Positions 24,988 to 34,846 of a stretch of DNA of 64,000 nt are shown here, piece after piece. The translations under genes were made by a program, and so were the position numbers. Source of the DNA: SELP01 sp035969385 (GTDB taxonomy: Bacteria > Pseudomonadota > Alphaproteobacteria > Rhodobacterales > Rhodobacteraceae). Position 1 is the first letter of the stretch. Every line of letters begins with the position of its first letter. A model generated the notes under the pieces. It did no database searches. It had not been told where the DNA came from and worked only from the letters and a program-made list of their open reading frames with translations. The DNA lies in assembly GCF_035969385.1 (NCBI RefSeq), contig NZ_JAYKKJ010000003.1:1-64000 (forward strand), written 5' to 3'.

Positions 24988-25554
24988 ATGACGCAGTTTC
25001 GGGGCAAGTTCCGGCGCCTTTCCCGCGTGTTGGCGGCCAGTCTTGGGCTGTGCGCCCTGCTGACCACCGCGCAAGCCCAGGACATCGACCTGCCGGCGAA
25101 TGCGGTGATCGCCCCCGACGGAACCGCGCGTGGGCCGGAAACCAACCTGCCCCTGCCCCGGTTTGTTTCCCTGAAAGCGTCCGAGGCGAATATCCGCCGG
25201 GGTCCGTCCCTGTCGCACCGGATCGACTGGATTTTCACCCGGCGCGACATGCCCTTGCAGATCGTTGCTGAATACGGCCACTGGCGCCGCGTGATCGACC
25301 GCGAGGGGATCGGCGGCTGGGTCCATTATTCGCTTCTGTCCGGGGTCCGCACGGTGATCGTCGATCAGGACCTTCTGCAAATCCTTGCCCGACCGGAAAC
25401 CGGGGCCACGGTCGTGGCGCAGCTGGAGGCCGGGGTGATTGCCCGGATCGACGAATGCACCATCGACTGGTGCGAGATCAGCGCAGGTGGCTATGATGGC
25501 TGGGCCCCGAAGGCCGCGCTTTGGGGCGTCTCCGCCGACGAAATCCTCGATTGA
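24988..25554 (+). CDS. Secreted bacterial SH3 domain protein
   Basis: The 188-residue product has a signal peptide (about 1-30, ending AQA) and two SH3b-like units: ASEANIRRGPSLSHRIDWIF (about 65-84) and DQDLLQILARPETGATVVAQ (about 127-146) with ECTIDWCEI. It is probably periplasmic, and such domains bind peptidoglycan or other peptides. The CDF transporter gene starts 12 bases after it. Confidence 0.8.
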   Translation: MTQFRGKFRRLSRVLAASLGLCALLTTAQAQDIDLPANAVIAPDGTARGPETNLPLPRFVSLKASEANIRRGPSLSHRIDWIFTRRDMPLQIVAEYGHWRRVIDREGIGGWVHYSLLSGVRTVIVDQDLLQILARPETGATVVAQLEAGVIARIDECTIDWCEISAGGYDGWAPKAALWGVSADEILD

Positions 25555-25566
25555 TCCGGGCCTGCC

Positions 25567-26481
25567 ATGACCCAGTCCAACGATAACAAGCTGAACCTTT
25601 CCGCCGGGGCGTTTTCCGTCACGGTGGCACTGGTGCTTGTCATCGCCAAGATCTGGGCACTGCGCGAAACCGGGTCGCTCTCGGTGGCGGCGACGCTGGC
25701 GGACAGTGCCCTTGACCTGATGATGAGCCTTGGCGGGCTGGCGGCGATCATATACGCGGCCAAGCCCGCTGACGATGACCACGCCTTTGGCCACACCTCG
25801 GCCGAAGACCTTGCTGCCTTGGCGCAATCCCTGTTCATCCTCGGGTCAGCCGGGGTTATCGCGGCGGTGGCCGTCAGCCGCCTGCTGGCCGGGGACCTGC
25901 CCCTGCCCCGGCAAGAGGAGAAGGGCATCGCAGTTGTCGTCTTTTCAATCGTGGTCACGCTGGCGCTGGTCACCTGGCAGCGCCGGGTCGCGCGCAAGAC
26001 CGGGAACAAGGTCGTCGCCGCCGACAGCCTTCATTACATTGGCGACCTTGTGCCCAATGTCGGCGCCATCGTCGCGCTCTTCGCCTCGGCCCGGTTCGGG
26101 CTGGGACAGGTGGACAGCGTTGTGGCGCTTGGGGCCGCGCTGTTTCTGGCGGTGGGCGCCCTGCGGATCGGGAAAGAGGCATGGGACGCGCTGATGGACC
26201 GCGCCGCGCCGGACCATGTGGTCGCCGGAATCGAGCAGATCGCGGGCGGGTTTCCCGGCGTTCACGGGTTTCACGACCTCAAGACCCGCCGCGCGGGCAG
26301 CCGGTTCTTTGTGAACATGCATATCGAACTGGACGGGTCCCAGACGCTGGACGAGGCCCATGCCATCGGCGCCGCGCTGCGCCGCGCAATCGTGGCCGAA
26401 TACCCGCAGGCCGATGTGCTGATCCATAAGGACCCGGTCGGGGTGGAACCACACCCCGACGATCCCCGGCATCGGCAATAG
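25567..26481 (+). CDS. Cation diffusion facilitator metal exporter
   Basis: The 304-residue product has six hydrophobic segments and the CDF metal sites: TLADSALDLMMSLGG in TM2 (D..xxD) and AADSLHYIGDLVPN in TM5 (HxxxD). The C-terminal cytosolic domain (about 210-300) has the VHGFHDLKTRRAGSRFFV ferredoxin-like fold. It resembles FieF/YiiP, exporting zinc, iron or related ions in exchange for protons. Confidence 0.9.
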   Translation: MTQSNDNKLNLSAGAFSVTVALVLVIAKIWALRETGSLSVAATLADSALDLMMSLGGLAAIIYAAKPADDDHAFGHTSAEDLAALAQSLFILGSAGVIAAVAVSRLLAGDLPLPRQEEKGIAVVVFSIVVTLALVTWQRRVARKTGNKVVAADSLHYIGDLVPNVGAIVALFASARFGLGQVDSVVALGAALFLAVGALRIGKEAWDALMDRAAPDHVVAGIEQIAGGFPGVHGFHDLKTRRAGSRFFVNMHIELDGSQTLDEAHAIGAALRRAIVAEYPQADVLIHKDPVGVEPHPDDPRHRQ

Positions 26482-26490
26482 ATCTGGCCC

Positions 26491-28515
26491 TTAGGCCACG
26501 TCTAACAGCCCCCGCCCCTTCAACAGCGGCTCCACCCCCGGCATCCGCCCCCGGAACCGGGTGTAAAGCTCTGCCGCGTCCTCGGACCCGCCTACGGACA
26601 GGATGTTCGCCTCCAGACTTTGGGCTAGGCCCGCGTCAAAGGCGTTGCCAACCTCTTCGAAGGCGGCAAAGGCATCGGCATCCATCACTTCCGACCACAT
26701 ATAGCTGTAATAGCCGCTAGAATAGCCATCGCCGGTGAACACATGGGCGAAATGCGGGGTGGCGTGGCGCATCCGGATGGCGCGAGGCATCCCGATCGTT
26801 TCCAATACTTCGGCCTGTTTCTGCATCGGATCGGCAGGCGCGGGGCCGTTGTGGAACGCGAGATCGACAAGGGCCGAGGCGAGGTATTCGACCGTCTGGA
26901 ACCCCATGTCATAGGTCGTGGCGGCCAGCAGCCGGTCCAGCAGGTCGCGGGGCATCGCCGCGCCCGTCTCGGCATGGGTCGCGAATTCTTCCAGCACCTC
27001 CGGCACCTCCAGCCAATGTTCATATAGCTGGCTGGGCAGCTCCACGAAGTCACGCGCGACCGAGGTGCCGCTGACCGACTGGTAGGTCACGTTCGACAGC
27101 ATCTGGTGCAGTGCATGGCCGAATTCGTGGAACAGGGTGCGGGCATCGTCATAGGACAGAAGCGCCGGGTCGCCTGCCGGGGGTTTGGCAAAGTTGCAGA
27201 CGTTCACGACGATCGGCCGGATGTCGCCCGCCAGCCGCTGTTGCGACCGCATCGCGCTGCACCACGCGCCCGACCGTTTCGATCCGCGCGCAAAGTAGTC
27301 CCCGATGAACAGGGCCACATGGGTGCCGTTGCGGCTGACCTCCCAGGCGCGGGCGTCGGGGTGGTAATGGGGCACCTCGACCGGCGAAAACTTCAACCCG
27401 AATAAGCGGGTCGCGCAGGCAAAAGCCGCGTCGATCATCCTATCCAGTTGCAGGTAGGGTTTGATCTCGGCCTCGTTCAGGTCGTGTTCGGCCACCCGGC
27501 GCTTTTCGGAATAGTAGTGCCAGTCCCAAGGTTCCAGCGGGCCTGCGATACCGTCGGCATGCAGCATCGCCTCGAGCACCTTGGCGTCCGCCTCTGCCGC
27601 CGCTTTGGCCGGGGTCCAGACCCGCATCAGCAGGTCTTCAACCGCCTCGGGCGTGCCCGCCATTTCCGGTTCCAGCTTGTAGGCAGCGAAACTGTCGTAT
27701 CCCAAAAGCTTGGCGCGCTCTTCACGCAGGGACAGGATTTCGGCGGCAATGGCGCGGTTGTCGGTGGCGCCGCCCATAGCGCCCCGCGCGGTCCACGCCT
27801 CATAGGCGCGGCGGCGCAAATCGCGGTTGGGGGAAAACTGCAGAAACGGCACGATCAGCGAGCGAGAAGTGGTCACGACCGGCCCTTTGCCCTGCTCCTC
27901 GCCCGCCGCGCGGGCGGCCTGCTGAACAAAGCCGGGCAGCGGCGCAAGGTCGTCCTCTGACAGCTCCATGAACCAGCCGCGTTCATCCGCCAAAAGGTTC
28001 TGGCCGAATTGCGTGCCCAGCTCCGCCAGCCGCCCCTTGATGGCGGTCAGCCGCTCTGCCTCTGCCCCCTCTAGCAGCGCCCCGGACCGGACAAAGCCGC
28101 GCCGGGTCAGCATCAGAACCCGGGCCTGTTCCGGGGTCAGGTCCAGCGTATCCCGGTCCTGCCACAGGGTTTCGATCCGGGCGAAGAGGTCGCGGTTCGA
28201 CGCGATCTCGGACGAATAGGCGGACAGCTTCGGGGCAAAGTCGCGCATCAGCGCCTCGCGCGTGTCGTTCGAATCCGCGCCCGCCTGTGCGTAGAAGGCC
28301 CCCAGCACCCGGTCCAGCATCCCATCGGCAAGGTCCAGCGCCTCCACCGTGTTGGCGAATGTGGGCGCGTCCGGATTGGCGGTGATGGCGGCGATCTTTT
28401 CGCGTGCTTCGGCCAGCGCGACATCCAGCGCCGGGGCGTAGTCGGCATCGGTGATCCGGTCGAAGGGGGGGTAGCCGAAGGGGGTGTCCCAGTCGGCGAC
28501 AAGTGGGTTGGTCAT
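26491..28515 (-). CDS. M3 family metallopeptidase (oligopeptidase A / dipeptidyl carboxypeptidase type)
   Basis: The 674-residue product has the zinc-binding motif HEFGH (LFHEFGHALHQML, about residue 463) and the downstream glutamate region. N-terminal PLVADWDTPFGYPPFDRI and the C-terminal YSSGYYSYMWSEVMDADAF are typical of M3A enzymes such as PrlC and Dcp. It degrades short peptides in the cytosol. No signal peptide is present. GGAGA precedes the start at 28515. Confidence 0.93.
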   Translation of the reverse strand: MTNPLVADWDTPFGYPPFDRITDADYAPALDVALAEAREKIAAITANPDAPTFANTVEALDLADGMLDRVLGAFYAQAGADSNDTREALMRDFAPKLSAYSSEIASNRDLFARIETLWQDRDTLDLTPEQARVLMLTRRGFVRSGALLEGAEAERLTAIKGRLAELGTQFGQNLLADERGWFMELSEDDLAPLPGFVQQAARAAGEEQGKGPVVTTSRSLIVPFLQFSPNRDLRRRAYEAWTARGAMGGATDNRAIAAEILSLREERAKLLGYDSFAAYKLEPEMAGTPEAVEDLLMRVWTPAKAAAEADAKVLEAMLHADGIAGPLEPWDWHYYSEKRRVAEHDLNEAEIKPYLQLDRMIDAAFACATRLFGLKFSPVEVPHYHPDARAWEVSRNGTHVALFIGDYFARGSKRSGAWCSAMRSQQRLAGDIRPIVVNVCNFAKPPAGDPALLSYDDARTLFHEFGHALHQMLSNVTYQSVSGTSVARDFVELPSQLYEHWLEVPEVLEEFATHAETGAAMPRDLLDRLLAATTYDMGFQTVEYLASALVDLAFHNGPAPADPMQKQAEVLETIGMPRAIRMRHATPHFAHVFTGDGYSSGYYSYMWSEVMDADAFAAFEEVGNAFDAGLAQSLEANILSVGGSEDAAELYTRFRGRMPGVEPLLKGRGLLDVA

Positions 28516-28568
28516 GCGCGGGTCTCCTTTCCCTGAAACCTAGGGAGCCGCGCATCAAAGAACCAGCC

Positions 28569-29363
28569 CTAGCCCGCCTTCTGGCGCAGATGTTTTTCCA
28601 GCCGCCGCAGCGCCAGCGACAGGCAGATCGTCATCATCAGGTAGATCAGCGCCACCACGTTGTAGGTTTCGAAATAGCGGAAGTTCCCCGCCGCCGTGAC
28701 CTTGCCCAATTGCGTCACATCCGTGACCCCAAGGACCGACACGAGCGAGCTGTCCTTGACCATCGCCACAAAATCATTGCCAAGTGGCGGCAGGATGCGG
28801 CGAAAGGCCTGCGGGAAGACGATCAGCCGGAACCGGTGCCACGGGCCAAGGCCCAGCGCCTCTGCCGCTTCGATCTGGCCCTTTTCGATGGATTGCAGGC
28901 CAGCGCGGAAGACTTCGGCGATAAAGGCGGAATAGCCGATGGTCAGGGCGATGATCGCCCGCCACATCAGGCTGAAATCACGTGGCCGGATCGGGTCCAG
29001 CCCGATCACGTCACGAATCCCGTTCCAGCCCGCGACCAGCATCGGCGCAAGGACAAAGGCGACATAAAGAAGAAGGACGATGATCGGCACGCCACGCACG
29101 ATTTCGATATAGAACCGGGCGACCTGCCGCAGCACGAGGAACCGCGACAGCGACATGACCGCCAGCAGCAAGCCCAGTGCAGAGGCCAGCGTGAAGCCGA
29201 CCAGCGTCACGAAGATCGTGACCCGGGCCCCCTTGCCCAGGGTTTGCAGAACCTGCGTGTAGATGTCATCGGTCAGAACCTGCCACAGCATCCAGCCGCC
29301 GATGGCCACGGCCACCAGCAACCACCATGGAAAATCCTTGTCCTGCGGGGATTGGGGGATCAT
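28569..29363 (-). CDS. Amino acid ABC transporter permease
   Basis: The 264-residue product has several hydrophobic segments and the polar amino acid permease signature, including VRGVPIIVLLLYVAFVLAP, and the EAA loop EAAEALGLGPWHRFRLIVFPQAFRRILPPLGN (split). It belongs to the HisM/GlnP family. It lies 39 bp after the binding protein gene on the same strand. A second permease and the ATPase are not encoded in the window. Confidence 0.92.
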   Translation of the reverse strand: MIPQSPQDKDFPWWLLVAVAIGGWMLWQVLTDDIYTQVLQTLGKGARVTIFVTLVGFTLASALGLLLAVMSLSRFLVLRQVARFYIEIVRGVPIIVLLLYVAFVLAPMLVAGWNGIRDVIGLDPIRPRDFSLMWRAIIALTIGYSAFIAEVFRAGLQSIEKGQIEAAEALGLGPWHRFRLIVFPQAFRRILPPLGNDFVAMVKDSSLVSVLGVTDVTQLGKVTAAGNFRYFETYNVVALIYLMMTICLSLALRRLEKHLRQKAG

Positions 29364-29402
29364 GCGGAAAAGGGGGCGGACCGTGGCCCGCCCCGTCTGG
29401 CC

Positions 29403-30191
29403 CTATTGACCCATCTTGTATTCAAGGAACCATTTGACGTTCAGCGCCTCAAGCGTACCGTCCTCGGCCATAGAGGCAATGGCGGCGTTCATCGGTTCGA
29501 CAAGGTCAGAGCCCTTCGGGAAGATGAACCCGAAATCCTCGGTCCCAAGCGGCCCGCCGATGATTTTCAGCCCGCCGTCCGAGGCATCCACATAGCCGTT
29601 CCCGGCGGTGCCATCGGTCAGGACAAGATCCACATCGCCCGCGCGCAGCGCCTGCACGGTCGCGCCGAAGGTTTCCATCAGCTTGATGCGCGGGTTCGCC
29701 TCGTCCCCGTCCAGTACGTCATAGACGCCGACGTAGAAGGGCGTGGTGCCAGGCTGCGCGGCCATCAGCAGATCGGGGTCGGCGGCAAAGGACGCGGCAT
29801 CGTTGAACCGGTCCTCGTCGCCGCGCACCATCATGACCATCTGGCTGGTCATGTAGCTGTCCGAGAAATCCACCACCTCGGCCCGGTCTTCGCGGATGGT
29901 GATCCCGGTCATACCCATGTCGTACTGGCCTTCCGAGACGGCGGGGATCATCGCGTCCCAGCTGATGTTTTCATAGGTGACAGTGATGTTCAGACGCTCG
30001 GCGATTTCCGCCATCGCGTCGTATTCCCAGCCGATGGCGTTCCCGTCGGCATCCAGGAACTGAAGCGGCGGATAGGCGTTTTCGGTGACGACGACCACCT
30101 CACGCCCGCCAAGGTCGGGCAAGTGGCCAGCGGCAGAGCCGACAGTGGCAAGGCAGGCAAGGCCCGCAGCAAGGGCAGCAATGGATTTCAT
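29403..30191 (-). CDS. Amino acid ABC transporter substrate-binding protein
   Basis: The 262-residue product has an N-terminal signal peptide (about 1-22) and the type-2 periplasmic fold with NAYPPLQFLDADGNAIGWEYDAMAEI and YDMGMTGITIREDRAEVVDFSDSY (each split here). GGGAG lies upstream. It would bind a polar amino acid in the periplasm and deliver it to the downstream permease. Confidence 0.92.
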   Translation of the reverse strand: MKSIAALAAGLACLATVGSAAGHLPDLGGREVVVVTENAYPPLQFLDADGNAIGWEYDAMAEIAERLNITVTYENISWDAMIPAVSEGQYDMGMTGITIREDRAEVVDFSDSYMTSQMVMMVRGDEDRFNDAASFAADPDLLMAAQPGTTPFYVGVYDVLDGDEANPRIKLMETFGATVQALRAGDVDLVLTDGTAGNGYVDASDGGLKIIGGPLGTEDFGFIFPKGSDLVEPMNAAIASMAEDGTLEALNVKWFLEYKMGQ

Positions 30192-30240
30192 GGAACAGAC
30201 TCCCTGTTGGTTTTACGGGGAGTATGGCGCAGGCAACGCG

Positions 30241-30276
30241 AAAAGAAAGCCCCCGCGCCAAGGGAGTTTCGGGGGC
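30241..30276 (-). terminator. Terminator after gcvP
   Basis: Read leftward, GCCCCCG and CGGGGGC form a stem, followed by TTTCTTTTCG at the 30248-30241 end. An overlapping stem CGGGGGCC/GGCCCCCG lies at 30270-30293. It ends the glycine cleavage operon. Confidence 0.7.
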
Positions 30277-30302
30277 CAGCGAACCGGCCCCCGATCACGC
30301 GG

Positions 30303-33152
30303 TCATTCGGCCGCGTCGAGGTAATCTTCCAGCGGCGGACAGGTGCAGACAAGGTTCCGGTCGCCATAGACGTTGTCGACCCGGTTGACCGGGGACCAGT
30401 ATTTGTCCACGCGGAACGACCCCGCCGGGAAACAGCCGGTCTTGCGGTCGTAGGGACGGTCCCATTCGCTCACCAGATCTTCGACCGTGTGCGGCGCGTT
30501 GCACAGCGGATTGTTGTCCTGCGGCCATTCGCCGTTTTCGACCCGCTCGATCTCGGACCGAATGTCCAGCATCGCCGCGATAAAGCGGTCCAGCTCGGCC
30601 TTGGTCTCGGATTCGGTGGGTTCGACCATCAGCGTGCCCGCCACCGGCCAGCTCATCGTGGGCGCATGGAACCCGTTGTCCACCAGACGTTTGGCGATGT
30701 CGTCCACGGTCACATGGGCGCTGTCGGCAAAGGGGCGCGTGTCAAGGATGCATTCATGGGCCACGCGGCCCTGTTTGCCCTTGAACAGCACGTCATAGGC
30801 GCCTTCCAGCCGCTTGGCGATGTAATTGGCGTTCAGGATCGCCACCTTCGTGGCCTGCGTCAGCCCCTGCCCGCCCATCATCAGCACATAGGCCCAGGAA
30901 ATCAGCAGGATCGAGGCCGACCCCCAGGGCGCGGCGCTGACCGGGCCGGTCTGGCCGCCGGTTTCCGGGTGGCCCGGCAGGTAGGGTGCCAAATGCGCCT
31001 TGACCCCGATCGGACCCATGCCGGGGCCGCCGCCGCCATGCGGGATGGCAAAGGTCTTGTGCAGGTTCAGGTGGGACACGTCGCCGCCGATCTCGCCCGG
31101 TTTGGCAAGCCCGACCATGGCGTTCAGGTTCGCCCCGTCGATATAGACCTGTCCGCCATGCGCATGGGTGATCTCGCAGACCGCGCGCACGGTGTCTTCG
31201 AACACGCCGTGGGTGGACGGGTAGGTGATCATGCAGGCGGCCAGACGGTCGCCCGCGGCTTCTGCCTTGGCGGCGAAATCATCAAGGTCGATGTCGCCGT
31301 TGTCGGCGGATTTGACCACGACGACCTCCATCCCGCACATCTGGGCGCTGGCGGGGTTGGTGCCATGGGCCGAGACCGGGATCAGGCAGATCTTGCGCTG
31401 ATCGTCGCCATTGGCCGCGTGATAGGCCATGATCGTCAGAAGGCCCGCATATTCGCCCTGCGCCCCCGAATTGGGCTGCATCGACATGGCATCATAGCCG
31501 GTCGCGACACAAAGCTTGTCGGACAGATCCGCGATCATCTGCTGGTAGCCTTCGGCCTGATCCAGCGGCGCGAAGGGATGCATGAAGGCAAACTCGGGCC
31601 AGCTGATCGGCATCATTTCGACCGCGGCGTTCAGCTTCATGGTGCAGGACCCCAATGGGATCATCGCCCGGTCCAGCGCAAGGTCGCGGTCCGACAGGCG
31701 GCGCATGTAGCGCATCATCTCGGTCTCGGCCCGGTTCATGTGGAAGATCGGGTGGGTCAGGTAATCCGACGCGCGCTGAAGCTCTTCCGGAATCCGGTAT
31801 TCGTGGGCAAGGTTGTCGTCCTTGGTGTCAATCCCGAAGGCACGCCAGACCGCCTCGATGGTGCGGCGACGGGTGCGTTCATCAAGGCTGATCCCGACCT
31901 TGGTCGTGCCGACCTTGCGCAGGTTCACCCCGTTTTCGACAGCCAGTTGCATGACCGCGCCCTGAAGCGGACCAACCTCGACCGTGATGGTGTCAAAGAA
32001 ATGATCAGGTTCGACGGTGAACCCTGCGGCTTCGAGCCCGCGCACAAGGCGAACGGTCTTGCGGTGCACACGCTGGGCAATTGCCTTGAGGCCCTTCGGC
32101 CCGTGGAACACCGCATACATCGACGCCATGACCGCCAGAAGTGCCTGCGCGGTGCAGACGTTCGACGTCGCCTTTTCGCGTCGGATGTGCTGTTCGCGGG
32201 TTTGCAGCGACAGACGATAGGCCGGGTGGCCGTGGCTGTCGACCGACACGCCGACAATCCGGCCCGGCATGTTGCGCTTGTAGGCGTCCTTGCAGGCGAA
32301 ATAGGCCGCGTGCGGGCCGCCATAGCCAAGCGGCACACCAAACCGCTGGGTCGATCCAACAGCGATATCGGCGCCCATCGCGCCGGGTTCTTTCAGCAGC
32401 GTCAGCGCGAGCGGGTCGGCAATGACGATGCCAATCGCCTTGGCCGCGTGCAGCTTCTCGATATGGGCGGTGAAATCGCGGACGTGGCCGTAGGTGCCGG
32501 GATATTGGAACACGGCGCCAAAGACCGCCTCGGCATCCATCTCGTCCGGGTTGCCAACAATCACCTCGATCCCCAGAGGCGCGGCGCGGGTCTTGATCAC
32601 CTCGATGTTCTGTGGGTGGCAGTCCTGATCGACGAAGAAAGCCTTGGCCTTCGACTTGGCCACGCGTTCGGCCATGGTCATCGCCTCGGCCGCCGCCGTC
32701 GCCTCGTCCAGAAGCGAGGCATTGGCGATCTCAAGACCGGTCAGGTCGGTGATCATGGTCTGGTAGTTCAGAAGCGCCTCAAGCCGGCCTTGCGAAATCT
32801 CGGGCTGGTAGGGGGTGTAGGCGGTGTACCAGGCGGGGTTTTCAAGGATGTTGCGCTGGATCGCGGGCGGGGTCACGGTGCCATAATATCCCTGCCCGAT
32901 CAGGCTGGTCAGCACCTTGTTTTTCTTGGCCACCTGACCAAGGAAATGCAGCAATTCACCTTCCGACTTCGGCTTGCCGAAATCCAGAGGTTCGGCCTGT
33001 CGCAGGCTTTTCGGGACCGTCTGGTCGATCAGGTCATCCAGGCTGTCAGCGCCGACGACCTTCAGCATCTCGGCCATTTCCTCGGGCGAGGGGCCGATAT
33101 GGCGGCGGTTGGCAAAATCGTAGGGAAGGTAGTCGGTCGGGGTGAAAGGCAT
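30303..33152 (-). CDS. gcvP: Glycine dehydrogenase (decarboxylating), P protein
   Basis: The 949-residue homodimeric-type P protein contains the PLP lysine in HLNLHKTFAIPHGGGGPGMG (about residue 700). It starts the glycine cleavage reaction by decarboxylating glycine and passing aminomethyl to GcvH. N-terminal DYLPYDFANRRHIGPSPEEM is typical of the family. The ATG at 33152 has GGAG six bases upstream and fits homologues; an ATG at 33164 is also in frame. It is last in gcvT-gcvH-gcvP. Confidence 0.96.
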   Translation of the reverse strand: MPFTPTDYLPYDFANRRHIGPSPEEMAEMLKVVGADSLDDLIDQTVPKSLRQAEPLDFGKPKSEGELLHFLGQVAKKNKVLTSLIGQGYYGTVTPPAIQRNILENPAWYTAYTPYQPEISQGRLEALLNYQTMITDLTGLEIANASLLDEATAAAEAMTMAERVAKSKAKAFFVDQDCHPQNIEVIKTRAAPLGIEVIVGNPDEMDAEAVFGAVFQYPGTYGHVRDFTAHIEKLHAAKAIGIVIADPLALTLLKEPGAMGADIAVGSTQRFGVPLGYGGPHAAYFACKDAYKRNMPGRIVGVSVDSHGHPAYRLSLQTREQHIRREKATSNVCTAQALLAVMASMYAVFHGPKGLKAIAQRVHRKTVRLVRGLEAAGFTVEPDHFFDTITVEVGPLQGAVMQLAVENGVNLRKVGTTKVGISLDERTRRRTIEAVWRAFGIDTKDDNLAHEYRIPEELQRASDYLTHPIFHMNRAETEMMRYMRRLSDRDLALDRAMIPLGSCTMKLNAAVEMMPISWPEFAFMHPFAPLDQAEGYQQMIADLSDKLCVATGYDAMSMQPNSGAQGEYAGLLTIMAYHAANGDDQRKICLIPVSAHGTNPASAQMCGMEVVVVKSADNGDIDLDDFAAKAEAAGDRLAACMITYPSTHGVFEDTVRAVCEITHAHGGQVYIDGANLNAMVGLAKPGEIGGDVSHLNLHKTFAIPHGGGGPGMGPIGVKAHLAPYLPGHPETGGQTGPVSAAPWGSASILLISWAYVLMMGGQGLTQATKVAILNANYIAKRLEGAYDVLFKGKQGRVAHECILDTRPFADSAHVTVDDIAKRLVDNGFHAPTMSWPVAGTLMVEPTESETKAELDRFIAAMLDIRSEIERVENGEWPQDNNPLCNAPHTVEDLVSEWDRPYDRKTGCFPAGSFRVDKYWSPVNRVDNVYGDRNLVCTCPPLEDYLDAAE

Positions 33153-33236
33153 CTGCGTCTCCATGATCCCAAGGGAAAGGGGAGCGGGCGCGGGCGTCGC
33201 TCCCCCCGTATCGGTGCAACTGTTGGCGGGGCTGAC

Positions 33237-33596
33237 CTAGGCGATGAACTCTTTGTAGGCGGCCTCATCCATCAGGTCGTCCAGCGCCGACATGTCGTCG
33301 ATCTTCATCTTGAAGAACCAGCCATCGCCTGTGGGGTCGTCGTTGACCAGCGCGGGGTTGTCGGCCAGTGCTTCGTTCACCTCGACGATCTCGCCGTCGA
33401 GCGGGGCAAGGATGTCCGACGCCGCCTTGACGGATTCGATCACCACGACCTCGTCATCCTTGGACACGGTGGTCTCGGCCTCGGGCAGTTCGACAAAGAC
33501 GATATCGCCCAGCTGTTCGCTGGCATGGTCGGAAATGCCAACGACGACCAGATCGCCTTCGACGCGGAGCCATTCGTGTTCTTCAGTGTATTTCAT
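33237..33596 (-). CDS. gcvH: Glycine cleavage system H protein
   Basis: The 119-residue lipoyl carrier has the lipoylation lysine K57 in VVIESVKAASDI, and the GDGWFFKMK C-terminal segment of the family. The swinging arm carries the aminomethyl group between P, T and L proteins. It sits 24 bases after gcvT and 84 bases before gcvP. Confidence 0.97.
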   Translation of the reverse strand: MKYTEEHEWLRVEGDLVVVGISDHASEQLGDIVFVELPEAETTVSKDDEVVVIESVKAASDILAPLDGEIVEVNEALADNPALVNDDPTGDGWFFKMKIDDMSALDDLMDEAAYKEFIA

Positions 33597-33620
33597 TGGA
33601 CTTCTCTCCAGTTGGACAAT

Positions 33621-34766
33621 TCAGCGTTTATAGGTGGCCGCGCGGAACGGCATGTCCGCGACGGTAACGGGAAGGCGCTTGCCGCGCACCTCGCCAAAGA
33701 GACGGGTGCCGGTTGCGGACAGGCCGGTCGCGACATAGCCCATGGCCATGGGCCGTTCGATCGAGGGGCCAAAGGCGCCGGAGGTGACAGTGCCAATCGG
33801 CGCGCCGCCCTCTTCCTCGGCGAACAGCTCGACCCCGGCCCGCATCGGCGCGCGGCCTTCGGGCAGCAGCCCCACGCGCAGGCGGGACGGGCCATCGGCC
33901 AGTTCTTTCAGGATACGCTCTGCGCCCGGAAACCCGCCTTCACGGGTGCCACCGGCACGGCGGGCCTTTTGCATGGCCCAGTTCAGGTTCGCCTCGACCG
34001 GGCTGGTGGTCGGGTCAAGGTCATTGCCGTAGAGGCACAGCCCCGCCTCAAGTCGCAGGCTGTCACGCGCGCCAAGGCCGATCAGTTCGACAGCCTCGTC
34101 CGCGATCAGGGCGCGGGTGATCTCCTCGGCCCGATCGTTCGGGATCGACACCTCGTATCCGTCCTCGCCGGAATAGCCCGACCGGCTGACCCAGCAGTCC
34201 GCGCCCATGATGTCGACCGTCGCGACGTCCATGAATTTCATCTCGGCCACGGCGGGGGCCAGCACGGCGAGTGCACGCTCCGCCTCGGGCCCTTGCAGGG
34301 CGATCAGGGCGCGATCGGTGATCGGGATCACGTCGCAGGTGTCGGACAGGTTGGCCTGCATATGGGCGATGTCGGCATCCTTGCAGGCGGCATTGACCAC
34401 GACAAACAGGTGATCGCCGCGGTTGGCGACCATCAGGTCATCGTCGATCCCGCCGGTGTCATTGGTGAACAGGGCATAGCGCTGGCGGCCTTCCTTCAGT
34501 TCCAGCAGGGCCACGGGCACAAGCGTTTCAAGCGCCAGCGCGGCATCGGCCACATTGCCGGACCTCGGACGCAGGATCACCTGCCCCATGTGGCTGACAT
34601 CGAACAGGCCCGCCTTGGCGCGGGTGTGCAGATGTTCCTGCATCACGCCCAGCTTGTATTGCACAGGCATGTCATAGCCCGCGAAGGGCACCATCTTGGC
34701 ACCCATTTCGCGGTGCAACGCGTTCAGCACGGTTTGTTTCAGATCAGCCCCGGTCGCGTCAGTCAT
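33621..34766 (-). CDS. gcvT: Aminomethyltransferase, T protein
   Basis: The 381-residue product has the T-protein segments MVPFAGYDMPVQY (about 25-37), LFDVSHMGQV, and SGYSGEDGYEVSIP (folate site region). It releases ammonia and transfers the one-carbon unit to tetrahydrofolate. GGGAAGGGG precedes the start at 34766. It is the first gene of the operon under the glycine riboswitch. Confidence 0.96.
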   Translation of the reverse strand: MTDATGADLKQTVLNALHREMGAKMVPFAGYDMPVQYKLGVMQEHLHTRAKAGLFDVSHMGQVILRPRSGNVADAALALETLVPVALLELKEGRQRYALFTNDTGGIDDDLMVANRGDHLFVVVNAACKDADIAHMQANLSDTCDVIPITDRALIALQGPEAERALAVLAPAVAEMKFMDVATVDIMGADCWVSRSGYSGEDGYEVSIPNDRAEEITRALIADEAVELIGLGARDSLRLEAGLCLYGNDLDPTTSPVEANLNWAMQKARRAGGTREGGFPGAERILKELADGPSRLRVGLLPEGRAPMRAGVELFAEEEGGAPIGTVTSGAFGPSIERPMAMGYVATGLSATGTRLFGEVRGKRLPVTVADMPFRAATYKR

Positions 34767-34806
34767 GTCGCCCCTTCCCTTGGTTCAGCCGGGGCGGAAT
34801 GCGACC

Positions 34807-34844
34807 GGCATCGGTTCCGGGCCATTGGCCCGGCGTTCGATGCC
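34807..34844 (-). promoter_or_regulatory. Two-tier hairpin between riboswitch and gcvT
   Basis: CCGGGCC (34817-34823) pairs with GGCCCGG (34827-34833) around ATT, and flanking GGCATCG pairs with CGATGCC (ending 34844). It lies between the second glycine aptamer and the gcvT ribosome site. There is no following U-run, so it may be the anti-sequestering part of a translational expression platform. Confidence 0.45.
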
Positions 34845-34846
34845 CC